From Saccoglossus kowalevskii (Eukaryota > Hemichordata > Enteropneusta > Harrimaniidae), in NCBI RefSeq assembly GCF_000003605.2, contig NW_003155745.1, positions 167,741-231,740 of the forward strand: a DNA stretch of 64,000 nucleotides, given 5' to 3'. Position numbers and translations under genes: made by a program. Below the pieces are notes generated by a model. The model saw nothing but the letters and a program-made list of their open reading frames with translations. It ran no database searches and was not told the origin of the DNA. Shown piece by piece: positions 11,635-23,754 of this stretch (position 1 is the first letter of the stretch; every line of letters begins with the position of its first letter).

Positions 11635-11768
11635 TTAAAGGGGCGGCAGTCGTCGTGCCGCGTCCTGTTCGATATGGGACTCATAGCGACGTATACAACG
11701 CGTGTAAAATACATTGTTTATTTACATGAAATTCGAACACGCGCTGCGCGACGACCACCGCGCCTTAA
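11635..11768 (+). mobile_element. Family A MITE, complete copy, TTAA flanks
   Basis: Bounded by TTAA at both ends (11635-11638 and 11765-11768). The left end runs AGGGGCGGCAGTCGTCG and the right end, reverse-complemented, runs GGCGCGGTGGTCGTCGCGCA. About 126 bases lie between the TTAA copies and there is no coding capacity. TTAA target sites point to piggyBac or Kolobok transposases. Confidence 0.85.
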
Positions 11769-14124
11769 TCGTGTGAAATCAACAATATCGCGTAGGTCGG
11801 AGAATCGCGTAGAATCGTAGGGTCACTGATACATTTGAAAAACATGCCAAAAAATTGAAAAAAACAGTAAATACATCATCACCAATTACATAATACATTT
11901 CTCAAACTGAATATCATCAAAACAACTACGACCTTTTGAAAGTAAATGAGCGAGTACAGTGCACAGCAGTACCGTGACGTTTATATTACTTGATACACGG
12001 GATACGCACGAACCGCTGAGCAGCTTCACTATATGCCGATTATTAGGATTTTAGGAATTTGATTTTCAAGTAGTCAACCAAAACAACGGTACATCGCTAA
12101 ATAAGATATTTCAGGAGTGCGTGATCGTCAACACGGCGTATGTTGAAACCACAGCCCAAGTTGTTGAGCGACTGTCAGAGTGCTGAAACCAAACTTCGTT
12201 CGGATTTATAGGATGTGATTGATTAATACGCAATAAATACAACGCGACTTCACGTCACCATTATCGGATGTATACGAATTTTCTCCCATCGTGACGTGAC
12301 GTACCATTAAACCTGGGTATGCGGGAAGGCTCGCTGTGCGTGACATAACATGACATCATACAGCGGAGAGTACCGCGACTAATTGGACGAGGTCAGTAGG
12401 TCCCCGGTTTCGGATTCGATTTTAAACAAACATACATTTCATTTGAAATCATTATAGTCTAATAACACATTCATGATAAATTGGTTTATTCAGCAGTCTG
12501 GGTTATACAATTATAATGTGGGGGTGTACAGAAGTTTCAATCAAAGCGACGTGTAGATCTAATCACGTCAGGTGATGCTATTCGCGGCCGTACAACACAC
12601 AGCTTTAGAAATGCTATCAACCACACAACTAGCCTGACAAGGCCGTGTGATTTGCGCCCTCCGTGGTGCTCCAAACCCAATACAGTGGGGTCTGATGCCG
12701 TTCGGCCGGCGAGAATGCCACTCATGTCTACATGTCAGGCTACCACACAACGAACCCCTCAAAGGAATGAAATCGTCCATCACAATATCAGGTCATTGAA
12801 CTCGTCGTGACAATGCAGCCGTGTCTTGTATCTGTCGACGATGCGCTAAGGCAAGAAAACAACATTTATACTAAACTTGGAATCTTCTAGTAAATTACTT
12901 AAAACGCATGCGTAGTGGTTGTTGTTGACATCACAGATGATGCAATCAAGACAATGGGACGCAGAAATACATCACCACCTGGTAAACACTGCAATTGGTC
13001 AATAGCAGGGTGTGCTACGCACCTGTGTACTCACTTGCAGGTTTGAAACAATTTTCTGAGGGTGACAGGTGTTTAATTTATTTTATTATTTGTCTCACTA
13101 GTGTTCTATCATGTCTCGAACCAAACTAGTGGAGATTAAACGTATCAGATTATTTTGTTTCTAAATTTATCTGCCATTTTGCGCGAGTCAGATGACACGC
13201 AAAATAGATGGTTCACCATGCGCTAACATTCGATTCAACGATGTGTCAGATCATCATGTTTGTAGATGCCCGAAATAATCTATTTACATGATACGTGACA
13301 TGCCTCCACTCGTTCAGGTACATGTACGGAAGAAATCACTCTAAATGCACACTACGAGCTCATTGTACGGTTATAAGAAGAAAATAACATTTTGTTCTCA
13401 TCCTCCAACTATGAAGTTTGCCTTACTGGTCAATAATGAACTAGCTTGAGAGGTGTTGTGAACTGCGCCCACCAGCGATAATACCATGCGCATTCGGTAG
13501 AGGGCGCAGAGCACCGAACAGTTTGTTTTGTTTATGGGTTGTAAATATTTCTGAAGCGTAGTATTTTAGTGGGGTTTATGTACATGCATGCATTTGGTCA
13601 TGTTCCGTGTATCTCGCGAAATCCACAATTTTTTTTTTAATTCACCCCTTTCAGTAGGAAGACATAGCCCGGATATGTATTTACACTGTTTTGGAGTCAA
13701 CCGTGATCTTCATGTCTGTTAAAGGTGTTCATCACCGGGGCTGTATCATTTTTTTCTGATTAAACTTGTTTGGTGCACCATATATGTCTATGTTGCAGAA
13801 TATATTATATTGGGGAGGAGGGGCAATTCAAACCCACCCAACAAATAATGGTCTACTCTAAGACCAGTGTCGTAATTGTGTATTCATATCGAATAGTCAA
13901 TCGAGACTGACGACCATTCAAGCAGTCCTCCACACTGGTTTCCCCTATAGCCCTTCAAATCCGAACATATTCAAGAATGTCTAAATGTCTTACGTATTCC
14001 GTGTTAACGAAGCCAATTACTTATGCTACAACTTAAAAAAAAGTCCGCGCTCTTTACTAGCCATCAACGGTATGAGCGATTACGTAAATTTAGTTGGCAG
14101 ACACATTACGTATGATGATTACAT
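11769..14124. other. Intergenic, no gene recognised
   Basis: Unique-looking sequence with no domain-bearing open frame. A small inverted pair ATTTTGCG/CGCAAAAT lies near 13173-13206, and a GCGCCCACCAGCG motif near 13484 resembles a CTCF core. Confidence 0.55.
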
Positions 14125-14370
14125 CAGTGGCGGCGGCACAGGGGCGGGGATGGCAGAGGGGGCAGTCGCCCCTTTCAAAATAAAGCTGAAACTCTTTGTG
14201 TCAGCAAAATTTGCCCCTCAAAATGCAGGAAATAGCATTTCAGAGGATCAAGGTTTCCGCATTTTTTAAGGGGGAGCATGCCCCCGGACCCCCTAGTAAG
14301 ATCGCGCCTTCAGCGCAAGGTTGGAGCAGATCCCCCCCCCCCCATGTAAAATTTCGTGTCGCCGCCGATG
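14125..14370. mobile_element. hAT-like MITE, 246 bp
   Basis: The left end CAGTGGCGGCGGCAC and the right end (reverse complement CATCGGCGGCGACAC) form short TIRs with a CAG/CAT start of the hAT kind. The interior carries a characteristic GC-rich hairpin, GGGGGAGCATGCCCCC, and a 13-base C-run. The flanking bases are similar but do not give an exact 8-base duplication, so the copy is probably old. Confidence 0.6.
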
Positions 14371-17103
14371 TACATTATACGTGAATGTGAATGACATACA
14401 GAGACAAGCTTACATATTCTGAGAACGACATATTTCTATCACTGGTGAAATAAACAATTCGCGGACACAACGCGTCCCGACGACTGTGGCTCTCGTTGAC
14501 GAGGTTGTCAGAATGTTAACAGAACGGTGGTGTCCGTTCACGCGCTCAAGTGCCAATGATGCCATACGTTCAAGGCGAGCTGAAGTTGAACTGAAGGCCG
14601 AGTATAATTACGATGAAGGGTGTCCACGGTCTCCTTGTCAGTATTCCAGGAAAGGAACCGCGATATTTGTGAGTTAGCAATCGCGTTTGGTTTGAGAGAA
14701 TCAAGGAGAGGTACTTGTGTTATTATGCAAAACTGTGCATCGGTAAATATTTCTCTATGTATTAATTCTAGGGCAAGATGAATAGTATCATAATGACATG
14801 CATTTTGCCATGGAATATCAGAGCACCAGAACCTCCAGCAGCGACGTCATTCACGTCGCTCAAATTGGACTGATGTAACCTCTCTGTCTTCTTTTTTTGG
14901 ACAGGCTTTTATCACGTGCCCTCACCTAATATACCATGACTGGCGTTTTATAAATTTACTCTAAATGGAACTGCTTTTGTCAATAAATCTTTCCATTTTT
15001 ATAATCAGGTGGATGCTTAAGGTGGTAAACAAAATATTAATATGTAATGCAAACAATAAGTGGATGGCGATGGTAAGCAGGGATGTTTTTATCGGATCGC
15101 GCGTGTTTAAATTATTTTGCATGCAAAAAAAACAAACAAAAAACGTACGTTCAGCAATTTCAGAAAATGGGAAATGAAACAATAGCGCTCGACGCTGGCA
15201 CCTTCGGCGATTATAGATCACACTGCGCTGAAACACCTGAAATAGGAATCGTTGAACTCTCGGGTATAAACAACGCGCACATGTTCAACGCAAACATTTT
15301 ATAAAAATAGAAACAACCGCCAAATAAAACCGCACTTCTGATGTAATATAAAGATCGGAAAAGCATCCCACACTTACCAAACTAAAGGGATCGCTGCAAC
15401 TAATAGTTTGCCTGGGTCGCGGTGTAGTGCGGTACAGTTTTCGTAGAATGCAGTTCAGAACCGATCTGTGTTAATTAAAGTTCACCGCTGCACCAAATAA
15501 CACTTGGCAGAGACTGTGAGAACAGAAACTCACACCACCTACTACTATTATATGGGATAGTCTCCAAGCTCATCGTCACCGATTTTGCGCTGATAGGTCC
15601 CACCAGACGTGACGCAAGGGTTCACATGACTCGCGATCGGAGACGTCACACGTTGTCTCGCCATAAATCATCCACCACCGAGCTATTCACTATCTCAATG
15701 CTATGGGAACGCGATACACAATCTACATCACGTGATCCATTATCATAGCGTGTCCATGGTAATGACTGAGGAGACAACCGTCCCGGACGAATATGTACAT
15801 ATTTACGTCACAGTGACGTATTCATTGCGAGACGTGTCTCCTGGGATTCATCAATTCCTGGAAAACATCTAAGATGAAATAAATCAACAACGAAACACAA
15901 CAGTCGTTGTTTAGAGTCCAATTTATTGGCTTTATGGCTTGAAATCGAAGTTTCTAAGAAGCGTCAAGCTCGCCCCTTTTCCAGTTCAATTCTGCCCGGG
16001 CGTCTATTGTCTGAGCCTGATAGGTATATACGGCAATTAAATCTCAACGATTTAGACAAGCCATGCATCAACCCCATTTTACGCGCCGACGTATAAAACA
16101 TACACGTAAGCATGGATAATTAAAATATTCATATTATTATATTTATGAACAATATATGTGTACTATATGTCATATTTTTGTGTAAATCCGTAATTTCGAG
16201 GTCGTCGACTCGGGAATGGTGGAGTGACATAGTATATCGGAACATTCAATCTTTATAGAGCCGCTTAAACATTTATCCATGTTCAGTTCTGTTTTTATTA
16301 GATTTAAAACGCCAAACTATGATGGGGATATCAAATCCTACCCGACCGACTCGACTCGACTCCAATAGTATCAATGGCCTGGCTGTGTTCAGCTTGACGA
16401 CAAGTCGAACCGCAACTAAATTGTATATGTAGCGCATATGTAAGATCGCGCACAAAATAAGCGCATCAAACCCTGTTTCAAATGATGCAGTCACTGACGG
16501 TAGGTTTCAGATGGGATCAGAGTCCTACCTGATCAAAACAAAATGTATATACTATCGCATGTTACAGTGCAAGGTATTAATAAAGTGTTTATACAAATGT
16601 ACATATCAAAACACAACCATTGTACGTTTTCATTGGCAGAAATGATCTCATTGTATTGTCCCCTTGGGATAGATGGCATAAATCCAAGGGTGGTTTGGAA
16701 AGGAGTGGGCGATGCTCTGCTCTAATTCAATTCGCATTTGAAGAGTAGACGCGACCCCATTAAACCCTTGTTTAACACTAACATATATGCCAAGATGTAA
16801 TTTGGCAAGAACGACAGTGACCCCCTTCCCTCTATTTATATGTCTTCCATCTGTCTCTCGGAGCGCATCACATGCCATTGAAAAAGCCTCGATCATACAC
16901 TTGAAGAAAAGAAACTGACAATCTGGCTATATGACAGTTTTCTTCAGTTAATTGCCTTAGATATTATAAAACACAAATACACACGAGTCCCTATAATTAG
17001 CCATGGTTTTACAGACCTGTATCACCAAAGAATACATGCTATGAACAAATACTAAGAGACTTAGAATATAATGTGTTTCCACGCATGCGCGCACATGGCA
17101 AGT
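14371..17103. other. Intergenic, no gene recognised
   Basis: No coding exon recognised. It contains the palindromic CRE pair at 15804-15820. Overlapping open frames near 14961-15304 have no family resemblance. Confidence 0.55.
15804..15820. promoter_or_regulatory. Palindromic CRE pair
   Basis: TACGTCACAGTGACGTA is a perfect palindrome carrying two CREB/ATF-type TGACGT cores facing each other. No transcription start can be tied to it. Confidence 0.3.
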
Positions 17104-17191
17104 TTAAAGCGCCACAGTCTCGTTTTATAGTGGGACTCATAGAGACGTATACAACGCGTGTAAAATACATTGTTTATTTATATGGAATTAG
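17104..17191 (+). mobile_element. Family A MITE, 3'-truncated
   Basis: Begins TTAAAGCGCCACAGTCTCG and keeps the family interior (GGGACTCATAGAGACGTATA, then TACATTGTTTATTTA), but loses similarity before the right TIR. Confidence 0.7.
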
Positions 17192-18146
17192 TACTTATCC
17201 CGAAGGGGGTTACTATCCAGGAGTTTCCAGTTCGGAAAAATGTCTTACCACCTTTAGCAACAAATCGCTATTTCTGTTAATCAACGTAATTTGCTATCCT
17301 CCCCGCCTTCCCATACATACCATTGCTTACTTGTATAAATTGCGGCTCAAGTTGTCACCAAAAGTATAAAAAAAAATCGATTTTCCGTATCGCGTCATAA
17401 ACTACGACACGCGCGTGATCTAGTGAGATTACAGAATTTTTCACAAAATTATGAATTGCCGTCAACTTTGATAAATAAACAAGAGCGTGTGCACGTTTGC
17501 GATATCGATCACCCCAACACACGTGTCTGACAGATGAAATTAACGACACGCGGAACAATGAATGGTACATGCTGATGTATTGCGAGTATGATCCCAATCT
17601 GAACTAGATCGTTTGAACAGCATCGCAGAATTTCCGAGATGTCATTACGAGATGAAATGGCGTGAAAAAAACACATTCATGTTTTGAAGTTTTCCAAATT
17701 TCTAAGAGAGTATTCCACTATAATGACCAGGTAATTGTAAATAAAAGCATACAATAATTATTAAAAAGAGTCCGACTGTTATTTTTATTTTATTTCTGGC
17801 TTAAACAAATGCATTTTGGCACTTTCACCAACAAATAAACATCACATGATACTCAGACAAAGAGAAAACACGTTCTCTCATCAACAACTGATATTTCTTT
17901 CTCTGTACAGCTCGTCACATACAGTATATTTAACGAGCAACTCGTGCACGATATACTGAAACGATTAAGTGATTTTATGGTAGTTTTTGATCTAGCGTGA
18001 CGGTCGCGCGTGTGCGTCGTGCATGGATAGGGAGACAGGAGCAAAACTGTATATAGCCGATATAGAACTCCTTTGGACAACTTAATTACAATGATGTTAT
18101 CAAGAAGTTGAACGTGCTGATACATGTACTACCAAGTAACGATTTG
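17192..18146. other. Intergenic, no gene recognised
   Basis: Unique-looking sequence; only short open frames without known domains. Confidence 0.55.
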
Positions 18147-18279
18147 TTAAAGAGCGGCAGTCGTCGTGCCGCGTCCTGTTCGATATGGGACTCATAGCGA
18201 CGTATACAACGCGTGTAAAATACATTGTTTATTTACATGAAATTCGAACACGCGCTGCGCGACAACTACCGCGCTTTAA
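18147..18279 (+). mobile_element. Family A MITE, complete copy, TTAA flanks
   Basis: TTAA at 18147-18150 and 18276-18279; the interior is almost identical to the copy at 11635. The left end is AGAGCGGCAGTCGTCGTGCC and the right end is GCGCGACAACTACCGCGC. Confidence 0.85.
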
Positions 18280-19264
18280 TTCTAAAGATCCGTATTTTAA
18301 TGTGTCAATGGACTGTATGATAAGAAATATCGAGATGGAAATGTCGCTCAGTGATCAGCCGTGAATAGTTCACGAGCTGCTGTGACAACGTTTCCCGCAT
18401 GTTGTTTTCACAGTAACACATACATGTGTGTTTACACACCTCAGCGGCGAACAAAGCCAATATTTTATCTTTAGTGTGAACGACCGGTTCTTGCCAACGA
18501 CACGCTGCGCACACTCACGCGCGCAAAACGCAAACTAGTACAACGGACTATAGTTCACAGCGCCGCTGAACGTGGCTCATAAAGCTTGGCGCGCCCAAAT
18601 ACCGGGACGAAACTGTCACGTGCATTCCACGCTCCGTAAGAAACTTATCCCTGGGGGAGATCGTATGGGGTTGAGGGTTGCGTATGGTTCAGGAAAATTT
18701 TACCCAACAGAATTTGTATGTCGAATTTAGACGCGCCTCCCAATATATATTAGTAGTCAATGGTCTTGAGTGATTACAACAACGGCAATTGTGTTATATT
18801 TGACGATTACTAGTATACACCATGACTTTGATTTTTGTCAAGTGCACCAATACTTTCAAGATTTGTTGCCAAACCACTTGATTTCATCATTTTCAATGAT
18901 GATAATAATTAGCGAGAGGTGTCAAAATACAAAGTGGAAATGCAGAGTCGTTGCGGCACGTGATCGATATATGTCCGATGACACGTATACATCGCAATGG
19001 AGCAATCTGCACCGATAAAATATACTAGGGAAATTTACAGGGGAAACTGGTATATTTATAAATATACAAAAAACACACGTTGATAGAAGGAACCGAACCA
19101 AACCGCTAGCACTACACAGAGTGGAGATAGAAAATCATTTCATTCTACCTGACCGTTTCCCGGCTCAGAGTTTGTAACAGTTCAACTGAATATTACATTA
19201 CATGATTACTTCCACGTTCACTGGAATTTAAAGTACTAGTACTTAATTAATGTGCACGGGTATT
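18280..19264. other. Intergenic with a CpG-rich patch
   Basis: A CpG-dense patch at about 18480-18640 (several GCGC and CGCG runs and a CACGTG) could be an open regulatory region. No coding exon recognised. Confidence 0.45.
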
Positions 19265-19462
19265 ACAAGAAGGAACAGCACGAACTCAACTACGACGTAA
19301 ACCCGAGCAATGACATTTATTTATGTTACACGTGTAGGGGTATTCTTGTTACACTGTTCAGGGGAGTCTCAACAACCATCCCAAAGTACCGTTTTCCGGG
19401 AATTGTCATCCTTTACTATTTTCATCTCGATGATTGTAGGCGGTGAAAATGCCCGGATGCAT
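19265..19462 (-). mobile_element. Family B MITE, both ends lost
   Basis: Matches the family interior on the minus strand: TATTTATGTTACACGTGTAG, ACACTGTTCAGGGGAGTCTC and GGCGGTGAAAATGCCCGGAT. Both TIRs are missing. Confidence 0.75.
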
Positions 19463-19490
19463 GTAGTATAGTATAGTATAGTATAGTATA
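19463..19490. repeat. TAGTA microsatellite
   Basis: About five units of TAGTA abut the broken right end of the family B fragment. Confidence 0.9.
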
Positions 19491-19683
19491 CATGTAGTTG
19501 TTACTTTTATACTGTCAGTGTACATGCAGTTTGGGATAAACCAATACGCAATCTGAGTATATATGGTTTTGTATTTTGCCAATATTTGTCGAGTAAATCT
19601 TAGCAAATAGTTCAGACTACCATATTCTATAGTAGTCTGGGCAAATGTACACACAATCTTTTTAGGCGTGAAGCCACAAAATA

Positions 19684-19832
19684 AAAATGGCGGACATTGT
19701 TATTATCATTAGGGGCGTTGTGTCGTCACCGGAAGCGCTGTCCCAGCACAAATCGGTGTAGAAGACGCCGGCCTGCAGCGTCAATGCATTAGGGGTTCAT
19801 AAATCATAATTTTTACCCCGGAAGTTACGTAA
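19684..19832. promoter_or_regulatory. Promoter-like cluster of YY1, ETS and bZIP motifs
   Basis: AAAATGGCGG (19684-19693, YY1-like), ACCGGAAGC (19728-19736, ETS) and CCCCGGAAGTTACGTAA (19816-19832, ETS next to a TTACGTAA bZIP site) lie within 150 bases. Such a mix is typical of TATA-less housekeeping promoters. No exon was recognised on either side. Confidence 0.3.
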
Positions 19833-20507
19833 CAGTTCTAACATCATTTTAAAAAGTGGAGCAACATACTTTTGTACAGTGTGTCATGCGGCGGATCGGG
19901 CACCCTCTTAACAGCACGCATCCTAAAACCCCTACCTGGTTTTAAGTCTCGTGTCTGAATTTCTCTTGAATGAGTAGTCCCACCGAGGCCAGCAGAATTG
20001 TACTGGCAACGCATATCGGATGACCCCTAATATAGCTTTCATACGCATTACTTAAAATAAACCCATTATACTTACGCAGACAGAAAGATCTATTTTTAAA
20101 CATTATTTTAGTCAGCTCTTTAATAAAAAAAAGCCTGACGCTTAAACAGTTACTAAAAATAGACTTCGCTTGCCAAAATATCTTGAAATCCGACCAGGGA
20201 GTCATAAACAGTGCACGTCTTGCTTTACATGCCTGGCAGCGTTTCAAATGATTAAACAAAGAAAAGCACAACAGAGGAGCTAGTAGTTCGGATTATTATT
20301 ATTATTATTATTACAAGTTTCAATGAGAGATAATTTTCGTAATTAAGATGCCTCTTTCAAAATGCACTGCGTCTAATTTCAGTATGCGATCTTGAAATCC
20401 GTCTGCATGGCTTTGTCGCGATTCGAATGACTTATTCTGTACATAAACCTAGTCTGGCACATGGCAAGTAATCTAATATCTTTTCGACAGTTATGGGTGT
20501 TTCTCTA
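19833..20507. other. Intergenic with an ATT microsatellite
   Basis: Holds an (ATT)n run at 20292-20313. A 109-codon minus-strand open frame (19942-20271) has no recognisable domain. Confidence 0.5.
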
Positions 20508-20833
20508 TTCTCGGGGGCGGACATCCGGGCATTTTCTACCGCCTGGCAGCCCTCGCGGTGAAAACAAAGACCAACAACTCGCAGAAAACGGTACTTTGCG
20601 ATGGTTGTTGAGAGTCTCCTGAACAGTGTAACAAGATTAGCCCTACGTGTGTAACATATATAAATTTGGTTGTTCAGGATTACTTCAAAGTTGAGTTTGT
20701 GTTGTTTGCTCGAGTTTTCACCGGCTCCACCGGCGTTCCACAGCAGCGCGCACAGAGCCCATAGAAATACGTGGTACAGCGATGCGCGTCTTAGCAACGT
20801 AGAACGTCCGTGACGTAGCTCCGCCCCCGAGGA
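20508..20833 (+). mobile_element. Family B MITE, complete copy, TA flanks
   Basis: TA at 20506-20507 and 20834-20835. Ends TTCTCGGGGGCGGA and, reverse-complemented, TCCTCGGGGGCGGA. About 326 bp with no coding capacity. TA duplication and short TIRs suggest mobilisation by a Tc1/mariner-type transposase. Confidence 0.85.
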
Positions 20834-22899
20834 TAGCATATTGCAGTTATGTCGTTTGTATTTTATGATAAATCACACCCTGACGTTTATATAAAGAAGC
20901 TTTATCAAATAAACTGATAAATATGCTCAATAATTCGAGACAAAAAGATTATTACAATTTTTGTTGAAAAGTGTTACATAATTATTTAAAATATTCGATT
21001 ATTTTTACCCACCACAAAATGTATTTTTTGAAGTAAAACTTAAAAAACTGAAACAGTTTTCATAGTAATCCATAGTAAACCATCCATCATTTTTTTTCAC
21101 AATAATTAGTTAGTTGAGCTATATTTCAGTGAGATCCAGGCTCGAGGAGAATTATGTCCAATGCGAGTCTTGCCAAAATGAGGCAACGCACCAGTTGCCG
21201 TAAATAGGGACGTCGTTTACGATGAACAGCTTCCCTCGCGTCAACATGTTGAATGTCTCCACTGTATGACTGTTTTTATAATTACTTCGATAAATTGGGA
21301 AAAATTAATCATTTCATGTATTATCATTGATCCATGCTTTTAATTGAATTTATTCCAAGCGGGGAGCGGGGAGTGCTTTTAATATCAAAGAGAACGTCGT
21401 GGATTTATCTATGTTCAGTGTTTCCCGGCATGCATCACGCACATATTGGAGCTGGTGTTATTTACATCCAGGTTGACCCAATGTCTATCTCTTAGTATTT
21501 ATTGCAAATCGAGACTAATGATCGGCGAACGGAGAGCGACTGAGTTAAGTCAGAGATCACTCTGTGACGTAGAAAGGAGTCGTTCCACGCATCATTAACA
21601 TTGGGCAACGAGACCATTGGCGAGCATTTGGATTCCCTAAAAAGCGATTTGAGATATGAAATTTAGGACTTAAGATTAATGTGTTTTGGCATTTGGACTA
21701 TGATAAAGGGTCGGGTAAGAATACTGTATATCCTAAAGCTGATGCCAAGGCACGTACTATTTCTTTTAATTTATATTAATAATAAGGATTCGTCAAATAT
21801 TTGACATTAAACCATTCCTGAGCAATAACAGCAACACGAATCGAGAAATACTTTCAACTTGATCGCTACCGACGAATTATAAGGCTGACATTTTTTAATT
21901 ATCAATGTACTCACAGTAAAAGACTAAAATGCTATTATAATGTCACGACGTCATCATTCCAAAAATAGAAACGGTACAAATTATACACGCTCAACTGTTG
22001 CAATAACATCATAAAAAGTGGCTCTCAAAAGATGATATTAAAACGGTAAGAGTGTACGTTTCCAAGGAAACAGCAAACTTATGACGCGATCTCGGTGGCT
22101 TGGTGATCTGCCACACAGGTGCCTGGAGGTGACTGTTCAGGGATACTACTCACATACGAGTACATTAGTATGCCTTGCATGGAGACTTTAGTGATATGTC
22201 ATGCCGTTATGGATTCCATTAGTTTCGCGTATTTCACATTTCCGAAAGCAATAATAATCGGTCTTAGTGTTCTGCCAAGAAGCCTCACTTTGTCAGGAGG
22301 GAGAAAACGAACTTTAAAAGTGGATAGTGAACGGAAGATTGAAATACCAGTAATTGACCACGTGGTACGGTAGTTTATATATCCCAAATCACATAGGTAT
22401 TTGTTTCCCAATCAAATGTTGCCTGTGTAATATACAGCATACTCTACATACGTGCATATTTGTAACGCGGCGCATTTGGATGATTTCATGCTGCATACAT
22501 GTTTACGATGTCAATTTCCGAACATTGTAATAGATTGTTGTAGAGGGGCATAAAGTTGTAACCGGTCGTAGTTCGAAGTCGGGGAATAGTTTCAGTTTTT
22601 GGGGAAAGGAAAGTAATATATCGACCTGGTTCGGATCATAAGTTGGGGAATTTCTCGCTTGGCAAATGTGAGAAGTAAAGTTTGGGATCAACTGACTCAC
22701 TCGAAGACAAAGATCAGATCAATAAGTAGAGTTAGTTCGTTTTAGTTCATAATTGTAAAACGCCAGAACAGTAAAAACAGAGGTAAGGTCTCGGGGACGT
22801 CCTTCGTGCGTGGGGATCCTCGGGTAGGGTATCTCCTCGATTGGTTTTCCGATTCCTCCCCTTAAGGGTATCTCGACCAATGGCTGGCTGCTCTTTTAA
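20834..22899. other. Intergenic, no gene recognised
   Basis: AT-rich sequence without a domain-bearing open frame. GTTTCCAAGGAAAC near 22060 is a palindrome resembling an RFX X-box. Confidence 0.55.
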
Positions 22900-23106
22900 T
22901 CTTAATCACGTGATATTGCAACAGCCAATCGAAATGTAATACATTGGTTAGGCGACGTCACCTAACGGTAACTGACCAATGCCAGGTTGCCATTTGTTTA
23001 TTGATTTTTGTCACGTGATATTTACAACGGCCAATCGAAATAGAATATTTTGTTACGTGGTTTTTGTGACGTCATCTAACGATGACAAAGTGATAGTCTA
23101 TATAAT
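22900..23106 (+). promoter_or_regulatory. Duplicated CACGTG-CCAAT-CRE cassette ahead of a TATA-like box
   Basis: Two copies of one module about 105 bases apart each contain CACGTGATATT, GCCAATCGAAAT and GACGTCA followed by CTAACG (copy 1 at 22900-22973, copy 2 at 23005-23085). Further CCAAT boxes flank them, and TATATAAT follows at 23099-23106. The arrangement is promoter-like on the plus strand; no downstream coding exon was recognised. Confidence 0.4.
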
Positions 23107-23483
23107 CTAAATTACAGATGTAACACGTGGAATGGACCTCTATCGCGTAATGTAAAAGTAGGTGAGTTACTGACATTCACGGGAAACGTCACATCATTAA
23201 CTACGTCAGATAAAATTGGTGAATTGACAGCCGCTCTTTATTGAAGGTTTTGATAGGTTAATAACTTACTTTCCTAACCATCCAAAAAGGAAACATTCTG
23301 TTCCTGTTTCTGTATTCCTTATAAAGGAATTCTATATGATTCATGTGTCATACTATAATTAAATTCCTCGTAGACGACAATGTAAAAAAATTGAAAAAGT
23401 AGCATTTAGTACCGTATAATTGAGTAGATTATTTACAATTTTGAAAAACCTGAAAATTACAGTTGAGTCGAAGTATCTATATA
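23107..23483. other. Intergenic, downstream of the promoter-like cassette
   Basis: If the cassette is a promoter, this would be transcribed on the plus strand. It contains GTAGGTGAGTTA near 23157, which looks like a splice donor, but no coding exon. Confidence 0.35.
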
Positions 23484-23622
23484 CAAGGCAGAATTTAACA
23501 AGTCGGAAAACCCTGACAACAAACAAGCAGCTCGCTGATTGGTCTGACTAGGCTGTTAGGAGTTCGGATTAGGTATCCAATTAGGCACACTCTTGTTGTG
23601 AGTAGATTCACATTGAGTATTT
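23484..23622 (+). repeat. Family H repeat, copy 1
   Basis: Shares CAAGGCAGAATTT, GACAACAAAC and CTGATTGGTCTGA, followed by a CCAAT segment and CACACTCTTGT, in the same order as the copy at 50745-50870. Ends and superfamily are unknown. Confidence 0.55.
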
Positions 23623-23628
23623 ACGCTA

Positions 23629-23646
23629 AACATGACATGTCATGTT
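23629..23646. repeat. Perfect 18-base palindrome
   Basis: AACATGACATGTCATGTT, self-complementary across its whole length, just after the family H copy. Confidence 0.7.
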
Positions 23647-23725
23647 GAGTAACTGTATCTTTAATATCAACATCGCACCGTGTACACGTGACAGCGTCGA
23701 TGCCAACATAAAACAAATAATGATG

Positions 23726-23754
23726 TTTTTTTTTTTTTTTTTTTTTTTTTTTTT
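23726..23754. repeat. Poly-T tract
   Basis: About 29 consecutive T. It could be the tail of a minus-strand retrocopy, but nothing recognisable precedes it. Confidence 0.8.
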
